DNA of 64,000 bases from Hyphomicrobiales bacterium (GTDB taxonomy: Bacteria; Pseudomonadota; Alphaproteobacteria; Rhizobiales; Xanthobacteraceae), in the NCBI GenBank assembly GCA_017305535.1, contig JAFKKN010000004.1:124001-188000 (forward strand), given 5' to 3'. The position numbers and the translations under genes are program-made. Below, one piece after another: positions 1 through 7,332 of this stretch. The notes under the pieces were generated by a model. That model saw nothing but the letters and a program-made list of their open reading frames with translations, did no database searches and was not told where the DNA came from. Position 1 is the stretch's first letter, and each line of letters starts with the position of its first letter.

Positions 1-729
1 GGGGTCGGCGTTGACGAACAGCTTTGGAATGTCGCTCGTCGCCAGCCATTGCGAATAGGCGGCGGCGATAGCCGCCACATCCGCCGGTTCGCCGGCGATC
101 GGGATTTCGCGCGGCCATGTCAACGTCGGCCAGCGATCCTCACGCTGTACGAACGGCTTGCGATACTCGGCCATTTCCGCGTCCGACAATTTGCGCAGCA
201 CGGAGCCCGGCAACACCCGTTCGACGAACAGGTTGCGGTCGAGAATCATCTGCTCGCCCTTGTCGGAACGGAAGCCTTGAAACACCGGCGTCGCCGACGG
301 GCTCCACTCCTCCCAGCCGGCAATCGGCCGAACGATGGCTTCCATATAGGCGATGCCGCGCACGCGATCACGATGGCGATTGGCCCAATCGAAGCCGAGC
401 GCCGAACCCCAGTCGTGGACCACCAGCGCCACCGGCTCGCTGTCGCCGATCACCGCTTCGATGAAGCCGTCGAGGAAATCGCGGTGCGTGGTGAAGCGGT
501 AGGTGTCGGGTTGCGGATTCGGCAGCTTGTCGGAATCGCCCATGCCGATCAGGTCCGGCGCGATCAACCGGCCACGGCCTTCCAGTTCGGGAATGACATC
601 GCGCCACAGATAGGACGAGGTCGGATTGCCGTGCAGGAACAGGATCGGCCGGCCCTCGCCGCGCGCATGATAGGCCATGCGCCGGCCGCGCACATCGACA
701 GTCTGCTTGGCAAGCGGTGCCTCGGACAT
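1..729 (-). CDS. Haloalkane dehalogenase, HLD-II type (3' end outside window)
   Basis: An alpha/beta hydrolase that would cleave carbon-halogen bonds hydrolytically to an alcohol and halide in the cytoplasm. The frame runs from an ATG at 729 to the window edge, giving 243 codons. Visible family marks are the HGNPTSS oxyanion segment at residues 33-39 (with the halide-binding Asn35), the nucleophile elbow VVHDWGSA with Asp106 and the halide-stabilising Trp107, and Glu130 in YMEAIVRP. An Asp-Glu pair with Asn plus Trp is the pattern of the HLD-II subfamily (DhaA, LinB, DbjA). The base histidine lies beyond the window. It could act on an unknown halogenated or epoxide-like substrate, and the neighbouring CoA-pathway genes do not reveal which. 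The family call is strong; the substrate is unknown. Confidence 0.88.
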   Translation of the reverse strand, partial: MSEAPLAKQTVDVRGRRMAYHARGEGRPILFLHGNPTSSYLWRDVIPELEGRGRLIAPDLIGMGDSDKLPNPQPDTYRFTTHRDFLDGFIEAVIGDSEPVALVVHDWGSALGFDWANRHRDRVRGIAYMEAIVRPIAGWEEWSPSATPVFQGFRSDKGEQMILDRNLFVERVLPGSVLRKLSDAEMAEYRKPFVQREDRWPTLTWPREIPIAGEPADVAAIAAAYSQWLATSDIPKLFVNADP

Positions 730-744
730 GGTGTCTCCTTGTTG

Positions 745-1134
745 TTATTGATTGGCGGTGAGCCAGATGGCGAGCGCGAATCCGGTCAGGTGATGCAGCG
801 CCTGATCGATGCCGATCAGCCACCAGAACCAGCGGTGGGTCGGCGTGACATCGAACCGCGCGACGCAAAAGCCCTTGCCGCGATCGATCGCGAGATGAAT
901 GACGAAATCCACCGGGCCGATGAACCAGAAGCGCGGCGCCACCGCCGCCACCAGCGCGGTGGTGAGAACGCCATGGATCAGGCAGTGCGTCAGCAGCGGG
1001 AGTGCCCACCCGGTCTTGGCGTCCTTGCCGGCCGCCATCCAGTGATTTTGCAGCAGGAAATCCGCAATGACGTGCTTGACCGTGAGGGCCAGCATCCAGC
1101 CGACCAACGGACCGACCGTTACCGCGGAAGACAT
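745..1134 (-). CDS. DUF3307-like integral membrane protein
   Basis: A 129-residue hydrophobic protein starting MSSAVTVGPL, with about four membrane segments. The segment KHVIADFLLQNHWMAAGK followed by HCLIHG and an HLAIDRGKG stretch resembles the DUF3307 family, whose function is not known. The ATG at 1134 was preferred to an upstream in-frame start because the extra 26 residues look non-coding. The gene ends 15 bases before the haloalkane dehalogenase start, so the two are probably co-transcribed. The conserved His and Asp residues within membrane helices could matter for function, but that is inference. The family assignment was made by eye. Confidence 0.65.
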   Translation of the reverse strand: MSSAVTVGPLVGWMLALTVKHVIADFLLQNHWMAAGKDAKTGWALPLLTHCLIHGVLTTALVAAVAPRFWFIGPVDFVIHLAIDRGKGFCVARFDVTPTHRWFWWLIGIDQALHHLTGFALAIWLTANQ

Positions 1135-1280
1135 GTTCGGAAACACCAAGCTGACGCCCTTCGCGATCGCGTTTTCAGGCAATGCACCTGCCGCGCCAAA
1201 ACACCGGAGCATCGCTCCGGCAAACGGCCAGCCGCGTCAGATTAGTGGCATTTGATGGATTGCCAAGCCCGAATGCGGGA

Positions 1281-2123
1281 TTACGCGCCAAGGTTCGCAC
1301 CCTCCCGAATCCGCGCGATGGCAGTTGCCACCTGCGAAGGCGCGCCTGCACGCGACAGCGCGACGATTTCTGTCACGACACCGGAGAGATCTGCGAGCGG
1401 CAACGCACCATCCAGCGCCGGCTTTACGATGCTGTCGATCAGCGCATGCCAATCGGTCAAACCACGCCGATAGACGTCACCGCTACCCTGCACCATCGCA
1501 GCCGTTCCGGTTATCGCCAATGCTGCGGCGGGCTGTTTGGTCAGGCTGCGATCGATCATATGCAGCCAGCGCTCGACCCACGCCCGTTCCGACGCGTAGC
1601 GCGCGGAAAACAGCCGCCAGCGCCGCAGGCTGGCTTCGAGCCGCAATCGCAATCGCCCCGGACCACTGCACGCGTTGAACCGCATCGAGATCGGCAGATG
1701 GGTCCAGCCGACGTGCTCGCAGCCCATTAATAATGGCCGTCCGAATTTACCGGGGAGCGCACCGAACAATTCCTCGAGACGGAAACGATGGCGTGATGTT
1801 GCCGCCTCCCCGCCATGCATCGTGGCAAGGTGATGCTGCGCGATGCGGATCGGATCGTCGTAACACATGCGTCGCGTCATCTCGCGCGCGATCAGTCCGA
1901 GCAGCACGGCGTCGACATCGCGCCGGCGCGCGAACCTTCGCAAACGATGGACGTAGAGCTCCGCGTAGCTCGGTCCCTGATAGGCGATCAACGCGGCGAT
2001 CGCGTCTGCCACTTCGGAGCGGAGGGTTTCCGGCACGCCGTCCGGCACCATGGGTAATGCGCAATCGTCCACGCCGGTGATATCGGAGAGCAGAAAACGA
2101 AATGAATCCGCGATGCTGTTCAA
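1281..2123 (-). CDS. Stand-alone DUF6537-like domain, as in the C-terminus of indolepyruvate oxidoreductase beta
   Basis: A 280-residue protein. The TTG start at 2123 is supported by a GGAG six bases upstream. The segments AYQGPSYAELYVHRL, EMTRRMCYDDPIRIAQ and MVQGSGDVYRRGLTDWHAL resemble the conserved C-terminal domain of IorB-type 2-oxoacid:acceptor oxidoreductase beta subunits. There the domain follows a POR/KOR gamma-type catalytic domain of roughly 200 residues, and that part is absent here. No FeS or thiamine-binding motif is visible. It might assist an IorA/IorB complex encoded elsewhere or be a relict domain. The similarity is judged from memory of the family; role unknown. Confidence 0.6.
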   Translation of the reverse strand: MNSIADSFRFLLSDITGVDDCALPMVPDGVPETLRSEVADAIAALIAYQGPSYAELYVHRLRRFARRRDVDAVLLGLIAREMTRRMCYDDPIRIAQHHLATMHGGEAATSRHRFRLEELFGALPGKFGRPLLMGCEHVGWTHLPISMRFNACSGPGRLRLRLEASLRRWRLFSARYASERAWVERWLHMIDRSLTKQPAAALAITGTAAMVQGSGDVYRRGLTDWHALIDSIVKPALDGALPLADLSGVVTEIVALSRAGAPSQVATAIARIREGANLGA

Positions 2124-2138
2124 GACAAGCTCCGCCCG

Positions 2139-2798
2139 TTACGCCGGCGACCCCATGGTCGTCTGCCCGTAAGCATAGTCGGCCAGCTTGTTCTCCAGCT
2201 TGCCGATATTCTCGAACAGCCGTGCGCTGGCGAGTTTCAGGAAGTAGAAACCAAACTCCGGATTCTGCACGAACAGCTCCTCGACCTGGGTATAGGTCAC
2301 GCTCAGCACCGCGCCGGGCGCGATGCATTCCAGCGTCTGCGTCCGTTCGTGGGTCGGCGACAACATGCCGAGTTCGCCGACCAATGCGCCGATCGGCAAT
2401 TCGATCTCGGACTCCACCAAGCGATAGCGGCCGGAGACGATGTAGAACATCTCCTCCGCTTTCTCATCCTTGTAGAACAGCACTTCGCCGGCCTTGCAGG
2501 TACGCTTGGTCATGAACGGCTTCAGCCAGTCCATCGACAGGTCGCTGTTGACCGACTTCTTCACGTCGCGCACCAGTTGCAGCATCTCGTGCAGCCGGTA
2601 GACATTGAGCGGCAACAGAATGCCGTGCAGCACAAGCGTCGGATAATGATGGGTGGGGATGGCGATGGCGATCAGGATGACGTTGGTGAGAATCCCGAAC
2701 ACCCGCAGCGGGATCATCGTCTTCATGGTATAGGTCGCGACCACGAAGATCGACACGAACAGACTGCCGAAGGTCTGGGCGAGATGGGACACGTCCAT
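2139..2798 (-). CDS. Membrane-anchored cyclic-nucleotide-binding-domain protein, Popeye-like
   Basis: A 219-residue protein with two or three N-terminal hydrophobic segments (about residues 8-24, 33-48 and 53-64) followed by a cyclic-nucleotide-binding fold at about 85-190. The N-terminal motif MKTMIPLRVFGILTN and the segment LHGILLPLNVYRLHEM resemble bacterial relatives of eukaryotic Popeye proteins. The binding cassette reads GALVGELGMLSPTHERTQ and keeps Gly-Glu-Leu plus an Arg-Thr pair. There is no DNA-binding helix-turn-helix, so it is not a Crp-type regulator. The ATG at 2798 is used because the frame upstream has no coding character. It probably senses a nucleotide or lipid at the membrane; the partner is unknown. 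Confidence 0.75.
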   Translation of the reverse strand: MDVSHLAQTFGSLFVSIFVVATYTMKTMIPLRVFGILTNVILIAIAIPTHHYPTLVLHGILLPLNVYRLHEMLQLVRDVKKSVNSDLSMDWLKPFMTKRTCKAGEVLFYKDEKAEEMFYIVSGRYRLVESEIELPIGALVGELGMLSPTHERTQTLECIAPGAVLSVTYTQVEELFVQNPEFGFYFLKLASARLFENIGKLENKLADYAYGQTTMGSPA

Positions 2799-2943
2799 GG
2801 GGCTAACCTGTTGCCAAAGTAAATGCTCTTGTGATGGATGATGCAGCTTGCACGACGGCGCACGCCGGGCGATCACAACTCCGTCAACGATACAAACAAT
2901 CTCACATTGCTTTTGCCTCTACGGCAAGCGCGGGACAAAGAAT

Positions 2944-3732
2944 ATGCTAGGCACGACCGACGACGCCGCCAGCGAACCGATCCTCAGCCGGGACGGACCT
3001 CGCGCCACCATCCGCCTGAACCGGCCGCGCCTGCTGAACCGGCTGCAACCGTCCGACCTCGCGACGCTGATGACCCTGTTCGACAGCGTCGAGGCTGATT
3101 CCAGCATCCGCGTGCTGGTGCTGACCGGCACGGGACGCGCGTTCTGCGCCGGCTTCGACCTCGGCACTGTCGCGGAGCGGGCAAACAGCACCCCTGACGA
3201 ACAAAGCGCCGGGTCGGCATTCGAAGCCGTCGCGGACCGTCTCGAGGACCTGGGCGTGCCGACCATCTGCCGGCTCAACGGCGGCGTCTACGGCGGCGCG
3301 ACCGATCTGGCGCTGGCCTGCGACTTCCGCATCGGCGTCGACACCTGCGAGATGTTCATGCCGGCGGCGCGGCTCGGCCTGCACTATTACAAGAGCGGCG
3401 TCTCGCGCTACGTGTCGCGCCTCGGCGTCAATGCGGCGAAGAAGCTATTCCTCACCGCACAAAAGATCGACGCCGCCGAGATGCTGCGGATCGGTTATCT
3501 CACAGAGATGGTGGCCGCCGCTGATCTTGATCGCGAGGTCGACACCTTGGCAGCGACGCTCGCCGGCAATGCACCGATGGCAATGCGCGGCATGAAGCGC
3601 ACCATCAACGAGATTGCCCACGGCAAACTCGACGAAGACGCCGCCGACCAGCGCCAACGCGACAGCATGCGCGGCAACGAAATCAAGGAAGGCGTCGCGG
3701 CGTACAAGGAAAAACGCAAGCCGCGATTTTAG
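2944..3732 (+). CDS. Enoyl-CoA hydratase/isomerase family protein
   Basis: A 262-residue crotonase-fold protein. GTGRAFCAGFDLGT forms the first oxyanion-hole segment, and NGGVYGGATDLALACDFRIG is the CoA-binding/oxyanion helix start. The usual catalytic Glu positions read as ARLGLHYYKSG, without the Glu pair of classic hydratases, so isomerase or other crotonase chemistry is possible. The tail ends YKEKRKPRF, a typical family ending. The ATG at 2944 was chosen over an upstream start at 2848 because the intervening sequence does not match the family and the usual N-terminus begins shortly before the first strand. It diverges from the CNBD gene and stands just upstream of a family-A repeat. Confidence 0.85.
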   Translation: MLGTTDDAASEPILSRDGPRATIRLNRPRLLNRLQPSDLATLMTLFDSVEADSSIRVLVLTGTGRAFCAGFDLGTVAERANSTPDEQSAGSAFEAVADRLEDLGVPTICRLNGGVYGGATDLALACDFRIGVDTCEMFMPAARLGLHYYKSGVSRYVSRLGVNAAKKLFLTAQKIDAAEMLRIGYLTEMVAAADLDREVDTLAATLAGNAPMAMRGMKRTINEIAHGKLDEDAADQRQRDSMRGNEIKEGVAAYKEKRKPRF

Positions 3733-3749
3733 GCACTGTGTTTATTCTT

Positions 3750-3880
3750 CGTCATGCCCGGGCTTGTCCCGCTTGCGCGGCCGGAGCCGCTTCGGCGCGG
3801 CGAAGGCCCGGGCATCCATGTCTCCCTTGACGGGCGTGAGCCAAAGACGTGGATGGCCGGAACAGGTCCGGCCATGACGA
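3750..3880. repeat. Family-A intergenic repeat, variant long form
   Basis: The outer arms are CGTCATGCCCGGGCTTGTCCC at the left and GGCCGGAACAGG..CCGGCCATGACGA at the right, with ACGTGGATGG before the right arm. An extra GC-rich stretch of about 35 bases, including GCCGGAGCCGCTTCGGC, interrupts the left arm between TTGTCCC and CCGGGCATCCA. It lies between convergent genes and could act as a bidirectional transcript end. Confidence 0.75.
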
Positions 3881-3903
3881 ATGCAATTGACTGGGATTGC
3901 CCC

Positions 3904-4626
3904 TCACTCCCCCACGAACGTCACCGTATCCGGAATGGTCGCACGCGAGGTGCGGTAGCTGTTGACCTTGTGCTGCGCGTCGCCGTAGCCGAACGAGATG
4001 CCGCATACCACGCGGCGGTCGTCGCCCAGATCGAAGTGCTTGCGCACCACGTCGGAATGAAACGCCAATGCCGCCTGCGGAACGCTGGAGAGGCCGAGCG
4101 CCTGCGCCGCCAGCATGAAGTTGTTGACGTAGCCGCCGCAATCGATCGCGCCATAGACGCCGAGCGCCTCGTCGGTGTGGATGATGGCGACATGCGGGGC
4201 GCCGAAGAAATTGAAATTCTGCAACGCCTGCTGCGCGTAGGCAGCCCTGTCGCCACGCGCGATGCCGAGTGTGTTGTAAAGCTGGAAGCCACTCTCGCGC
4301 CGACGTTCGAGATAAACGCCACGATATTCGCGCGGGAATGGGAAATCGCCGTGATGCTCGCTGCCCGCCTTTGCCGCGGTGTCGTAGATCAGCTTGCGAA
4401 ACGCTTCCTTCTCGTCGCCGCTGGCGATGACGACCTGCCACGGCTGGCTGTTGCACCACGACGCGGTGCGCTGCGCGGTGTTCAGGATGCGCTCGATGAT
4501 CTCGCGCGGCACGGGCTTTGGCAAAAAGGCCCGGCACGAGAAACGCTCGTGCAACAGTTCTTCCAGCACACCGATGCGTTGTTCGGTCGAATATTTCGCG
4601 GGCTTGCCCGCTCCACCTTCTGACAT
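3904..4626 (-). CDS. Nitroreductase family flavoprotein
   Basis: A 240-residue FMN-dependent oxidoreductase of the nitroreductase fold. SCRAFLPKPVPREIIERIL near residue 30 gives the phosphate-binding Arg pair. RTASWCNSQPWQVV at about 53-66 is the conserved Ser-Gln-Pro-Trp flavin segment, and SFGYGD near the C-terminus closes the site. It starts two bases after the stop of the upstream acyl-CoA dehydrogenase gene, so it is almost certainly translated from the same message. That context suggests reduction of an unsaturated or quinone-like intermediate of the acyl-CoA pathway rather than xenobiotic nitro reduction, but the substrate is not visible in the sequence. Confidence 0.87.
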   Translation of the reverse strand: MSEGGAGKPAKYSTEQRIGVLEELLHERFSCRAFLPKPVPREIIERILNTAQRTASWCNSQPWQVVIASGDEKEAFRKLIYDTAAKAGSEHHGDFPFPREYRGVYLERRRESGFQLYNTLGIARGDRAAYAQQALQNFNFFGAPHVAIIHTDEALGVYGAIDCGGYVNNFMLAAQALGLSSVPQAALAFHSDVVRKHFDLGDDRRVVCGISFGYGDAQHKVNSYRTSRATIPDTVTFVGE

Positions 4627-4628
4627 CG

Positions 4629-5873
4629 TCAGCGCCCCTTGGTCGGAATCTTGTTGAATGGCACGTTCTTATCGACGCGAATATCGCCCGGCAAGCCGAG
4701 CACGCGCTCGGCGATGATGTTGCGCAAAATTTCGTCGGTTCCGCCGGCGATGCGCGTGCCGGGCGCACCGATCCACATCGTCTGGAAGCGACCGCCGACC
4801 TCCGCATCCGCAGCACCGGTGAGCGCACCGGCAGCGCCCTCCAAGTCCATCGCGAAGGTCGCGATATCCTGCACCATCGTTCCCGCGACCAGCTTGCCGA
4901 TGGAATTTTCCGGCCCCGGACGCTCGCCGCGCGACAGCGCCGAGAGCGACCGATAAGCGGTATATTTCAGCCCACTCGATTTCACCGCCCAGTCGGCGAG
5001 TTTCGCGCGCACCGCGCGATCGTCAAGCGCCGGACCGTGTTCGGTGACGAAATCGCTACAGAACGCGAAGATCTCCGGAAAGCCGGTAGCGAGCCGCGAG
5101 CCGATCGACATGCGTTCGTTCATCAGCGTGGTCAGCGATACGTTCCAGCCGTCGCCGACATTGCCGAGCCGCTGACTGTCGGGAATGCGGACGTCGGTGA
5201 AGTACACCTCGTTGAATTCGGACATGCCGCTGGCCTGCTTGATCGGCCGCACCTCGACGCCGGGGCTTTTCATGTCGAGGAAGAACATGGTCAGGCCCTT
5301 GTGCTTCGGCGCATCGGGATCGGTACGCGCGAACAGCAGGCCGTAGTTGGAATAGTGCGCGCCGGAGGTCCAGATCTTCTGGCCGTTGACGATCCATCCG
5401 TCGCCGTCGCGCTCGGCACGGGTGCGGAGCCCCGCGACGTCAGAGCCCGCCGACGGCTCGGAGAACAACTGGCACCAGATTTCCTCGCCGGATGCGAGCT
5501 TCGGCAGGCGGCGGCGCTTGTCCTCCTCGCTGCCGAACGCCATCACCGTGGGGCCGCACATACCCTCGCCGATCTGGAACGGCTGCGTCAGCTTGCCGTA
5601 GACGCCTTCCTCCTGCTGCCAGATCACCTTCTCGATCGGCGTCGCGCCGCGACCGCCATATTCCTTCGGCCACGAGAGGCAGGACCAGCCGGCATCGAAC
5701 TTCTTCTTTTGCCAGGCCTTGCCGACTTCGACCATATCACCCTTCTTCAGAGTGATACGCCCGAGCGATGCCTGCGACAGCTCCTCCTCGTATTCCTTCG
5801 GCGCATTGGCCTGAACCCATTCGCGGGCCTTGGCGCGGAATGCGGCCTCTTCCGGGGTATCGTCGAAGTTCAT
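4629..5873 (-). CDS. Acyl-CoA dehydrogenase, large type, tandem copy 1
   Basis: A 414-residue FAD acyl-CoA dehydrogenase. The sequence CQLFSEPSAGSDVAGL is the first signature and lies on the flavin/CoA face. GQKIWTSGAHYSNYG and GGTDEILRNIIAERVLGLP are also typical. A GGAGG at 5881-5885 sits seven bases before the ATG at 5873, so a TTG two codons upstream is rejected. The protein is closely similar over its whole length to the next gene upstream, including the tail VPFNKIPTKGR, so the two are a tandem duplication separated by one family-B repeat arm. It is the penultimate gene of the minus-strand acyl-CoA operon. Electrons would pass to electron-transfer flavoprotein. Confidence 0.93.
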   Translation of the reverse strand: MNFDDTPEEAAFRAKAREWVQANAPKEYEEELSQASLGRITLKKGDMVEVGKAWQKKKFDAGWSCLSWPKEYGGRGATPIEKVIWQQEEGVYGKLTQPFQIGEGMCGPTVMAFGSEEDKRRRLPKLASGEEIWCQLFSEPSAGSDVAGLRTRAERDGDGWIVNGQKIWTSGAHYSNYGLLFARTDPDAPKHKGLTMFFLDMKSPGVEVRPIKQASGMSEFNEVYFTDVRIPDSQRLGNVGDGWNVSLTTLMNERMSIGSRLATGFPEIFAFCSDFVTEHGPALDDRAVRAKLADWAVKSSGLKYTAYRSLSALSRGERPGPENSIGKLVAGTMVQDIATFAMDLEGAAGALTGAADAEVGGRFQTMWIGAPGTRIAGGTDEILRNIIAERVLGLPGDIRVDKNVPFNKIPTKGR

Positions 5874-5898
5874 GGTCAATCCTCCGTATCTCTATCGT

Positions 5899-5925
5899 CG
5901 TCGTCCCCACAAAGGCGGGGACGAC
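5899..5925. repeat. Family-B repeat, single hairpin arm
   Basis: A CGTCGTCCCC / GGGGACGAC inverted repeat around AAAGG. It fills the gap between the two duplicated dehydrogenase genes. Confidence 0.7.
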
Positions 5926-5931
5926 CAATCT

Positions 5932-7179
5932 CTATCCCCGGCCCTTGGTCGGGATCTTGTTGAACGGCACGTCCTTGTCGACGCGGATGTCGCCCGGCAG
6001 ACCGAGCACGCGCTCCGCGATGATGTTGCGCAAAATTTCGTCGGTGCCGCCTTCCACACGCGTCGCGGGTGAGCGCAGCAGCATCGCCTGGAATTTGCCC
6101 GCGACCTCCGCCTGTGCCGGATCGCTGACGACACCGGCCGCGCCTTGCAGATCGAGCGCATAGGTCGCGACCTCCTGGATCATCGAGCCCGCCACCAGCT
6201 TGCCGATGGAGTTCTCAGGTCCCGGCCGCTCACCGCGCGACAGCGCGGAGATCGAACGGAACGCGGTGTATTTCAGGCCCGACGCCTTCACCGCCCAGTT
6301 GGCGAGTTTGGCGCGCACCGCGCGATCGTCGATCGCGGGCGCGCCGTCGATGACAAGATCATTGCAGTAGTCGAACAATTCCGGGAAGCCGGTCGCCACC
6401 GACGCGCCGATCGACATGCGCTCGTTCATCAAGGTTGTGAGCGAGACGTTCCAGCCGTCGCCGACAGCGCCGAGCCGCTGGCTGTCGGGAATTCGCACGT
6501 CGGTGAAATACACTTCGTTGAATTCGGACTGGCCGTTGGCCTGCTTGATGGGCTTGATCTCGACACCGGGGCTCTTCATGTCGAGAAAGAACATGGTGAG
6601 CCCCTTGTGCTTCGGCACGGTGGGGTCGGTGCGGGTGATCAGGATGCCGTAGTCGGAATAATGCGCGCCGGAGGTCCAGATCTTCTGGCCGTTGATCACC
6701 CAATCGTCACCGTCGCGCTCGGCGCGGGTACGCAGCCCAGCAACGTCGGAGCCGCCGGCGGGCTCGGAGAACAACTGGCACCACACCTTCTCGCCCGACG
6801 CCAGCGGCGGCAGATAGTTGCGCTTATGCTCCTCGCTGGCATAGGCCATCATGGTCGGGCCGCACATGCCGTGACCGATGATGAACATCCGGCTGAGCTT
6901 GCCGAACGCGCCCTCTTCCTGCTGCCAGATCACGCGCTCGATGGGCGACGAGCCGCGCCCGCCATACTCCTTCGGCCAGTGCAGACAGGCCCATCCGGCA
7001 TCGGCCTTCTTCTTCTGCCAGGCTTTCGCGACATCGAGCACGTTGGCGCCCGAGAGCACCAGCCGGCCGAGCGACGCCTTCGCCAGTTCGTCTTCATACT
7101 GCTTCGGCGCGTTGGCGGCGATCCAGGCACGCGCCTCGGCACGGAACGCGGCTTCCTGCGGGGTATCGTCGAAGTTCAT
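5932..7179 (-). CDS. Acyl-CoA dehydrogenase, large type, tandem copy 2
   Basis: A 415-residue paralogue of the gene at 4629-5873. CQLFSEPAGGSDVAGL, GQKIWTSGAHYSDYG and GGTDEILRNIIAERVLG match it nearly position for position. Differences cluster in the central loop (ASVATGFPELFDYCNDL) and in the segment before the last signature, which may alter the acyl pocket. The ATG at 7179 gives MNFDDTPQEAAF, the same N-terminus as copy 1, but no strong ribosome-binding site precedes it. It lies downstream of the short acyl-CoA dehydrogenase. In steroid and some cyclic-acid pathways such large and short subunits form mixed tetramers; whether these do is inference. Confidence 0.93.
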   Translation of the reverse strand: MNFDDTPQEAAFRAEARAWIAANAPKQYEDELAKASLGRLVLSGANVLDVAKAWQKKKADAGWACLHWPKEYGGRGSSPIERVIWQQEEGAFGKLSRMFIIGHGMCGPTMMAYASEEHKRNYLPPLASGEKVWCQLFSEPAGGSDVAGLRTRAERDGDDWVINGQKIWTSGAHYSDYGILITRTDPTVPKHKGLTMFFLDMKSPGVEIKPIKQANGQSEFNEVYFTDVRIPDSQRLGAVGDGWNVSLTTLMNERMSIGASVATGFPELFDYCNDLVIDGAPAIDDRAVRAKLANWAVKASGLKYTAFRSISALSRGERPGPENSIGKLVAGSMIQEVATYALDLQGAAGVVSDPAQAEVAGKFQAMLLRSPATRVEGGTDEILRNIIAERVLGLPGDIRVDKDVPFNKIPTKGRG

Positions 7180-7205
7180 GGGATGACGCTTTCACCAGAC
7201 ACAAT

Positions 7206-7325
7206 CGTCGTCCCCGCGAAGGCGGAGATCCATACGCCGTGTCGTTTCAATTGAAAGATTGAGCTAGCCATCATGACAAACCGCAAGCTCTGTGGTTATG
7301 AGCCCCCGCCTTCGCGGGGGCGAAA
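7206..7325. repeat. Family-B repeat, paired arms
   Basis: The left arm starts CGTCGTCCCCGCGAAGGCGG and runs into CATACGCCGTGTCG. The right arm is GCCCCCGCCTTCGCGGGGGC. About 70 bases separate them. The same left-arm extension CATACGCCGTGTCG recurs in the copies at 52859 and 59772. Confidence 0.75.
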
Positions 7326-7332
7326 AATTTGA

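Noticed and set aside
6145-7254. Long plus-strand open frame opposite an acyl-CoA dehydrogenase
   Set aside because: High GC gives long antisense frames. The product has no domain pattern, while the minus strand encodes a full enzyme.
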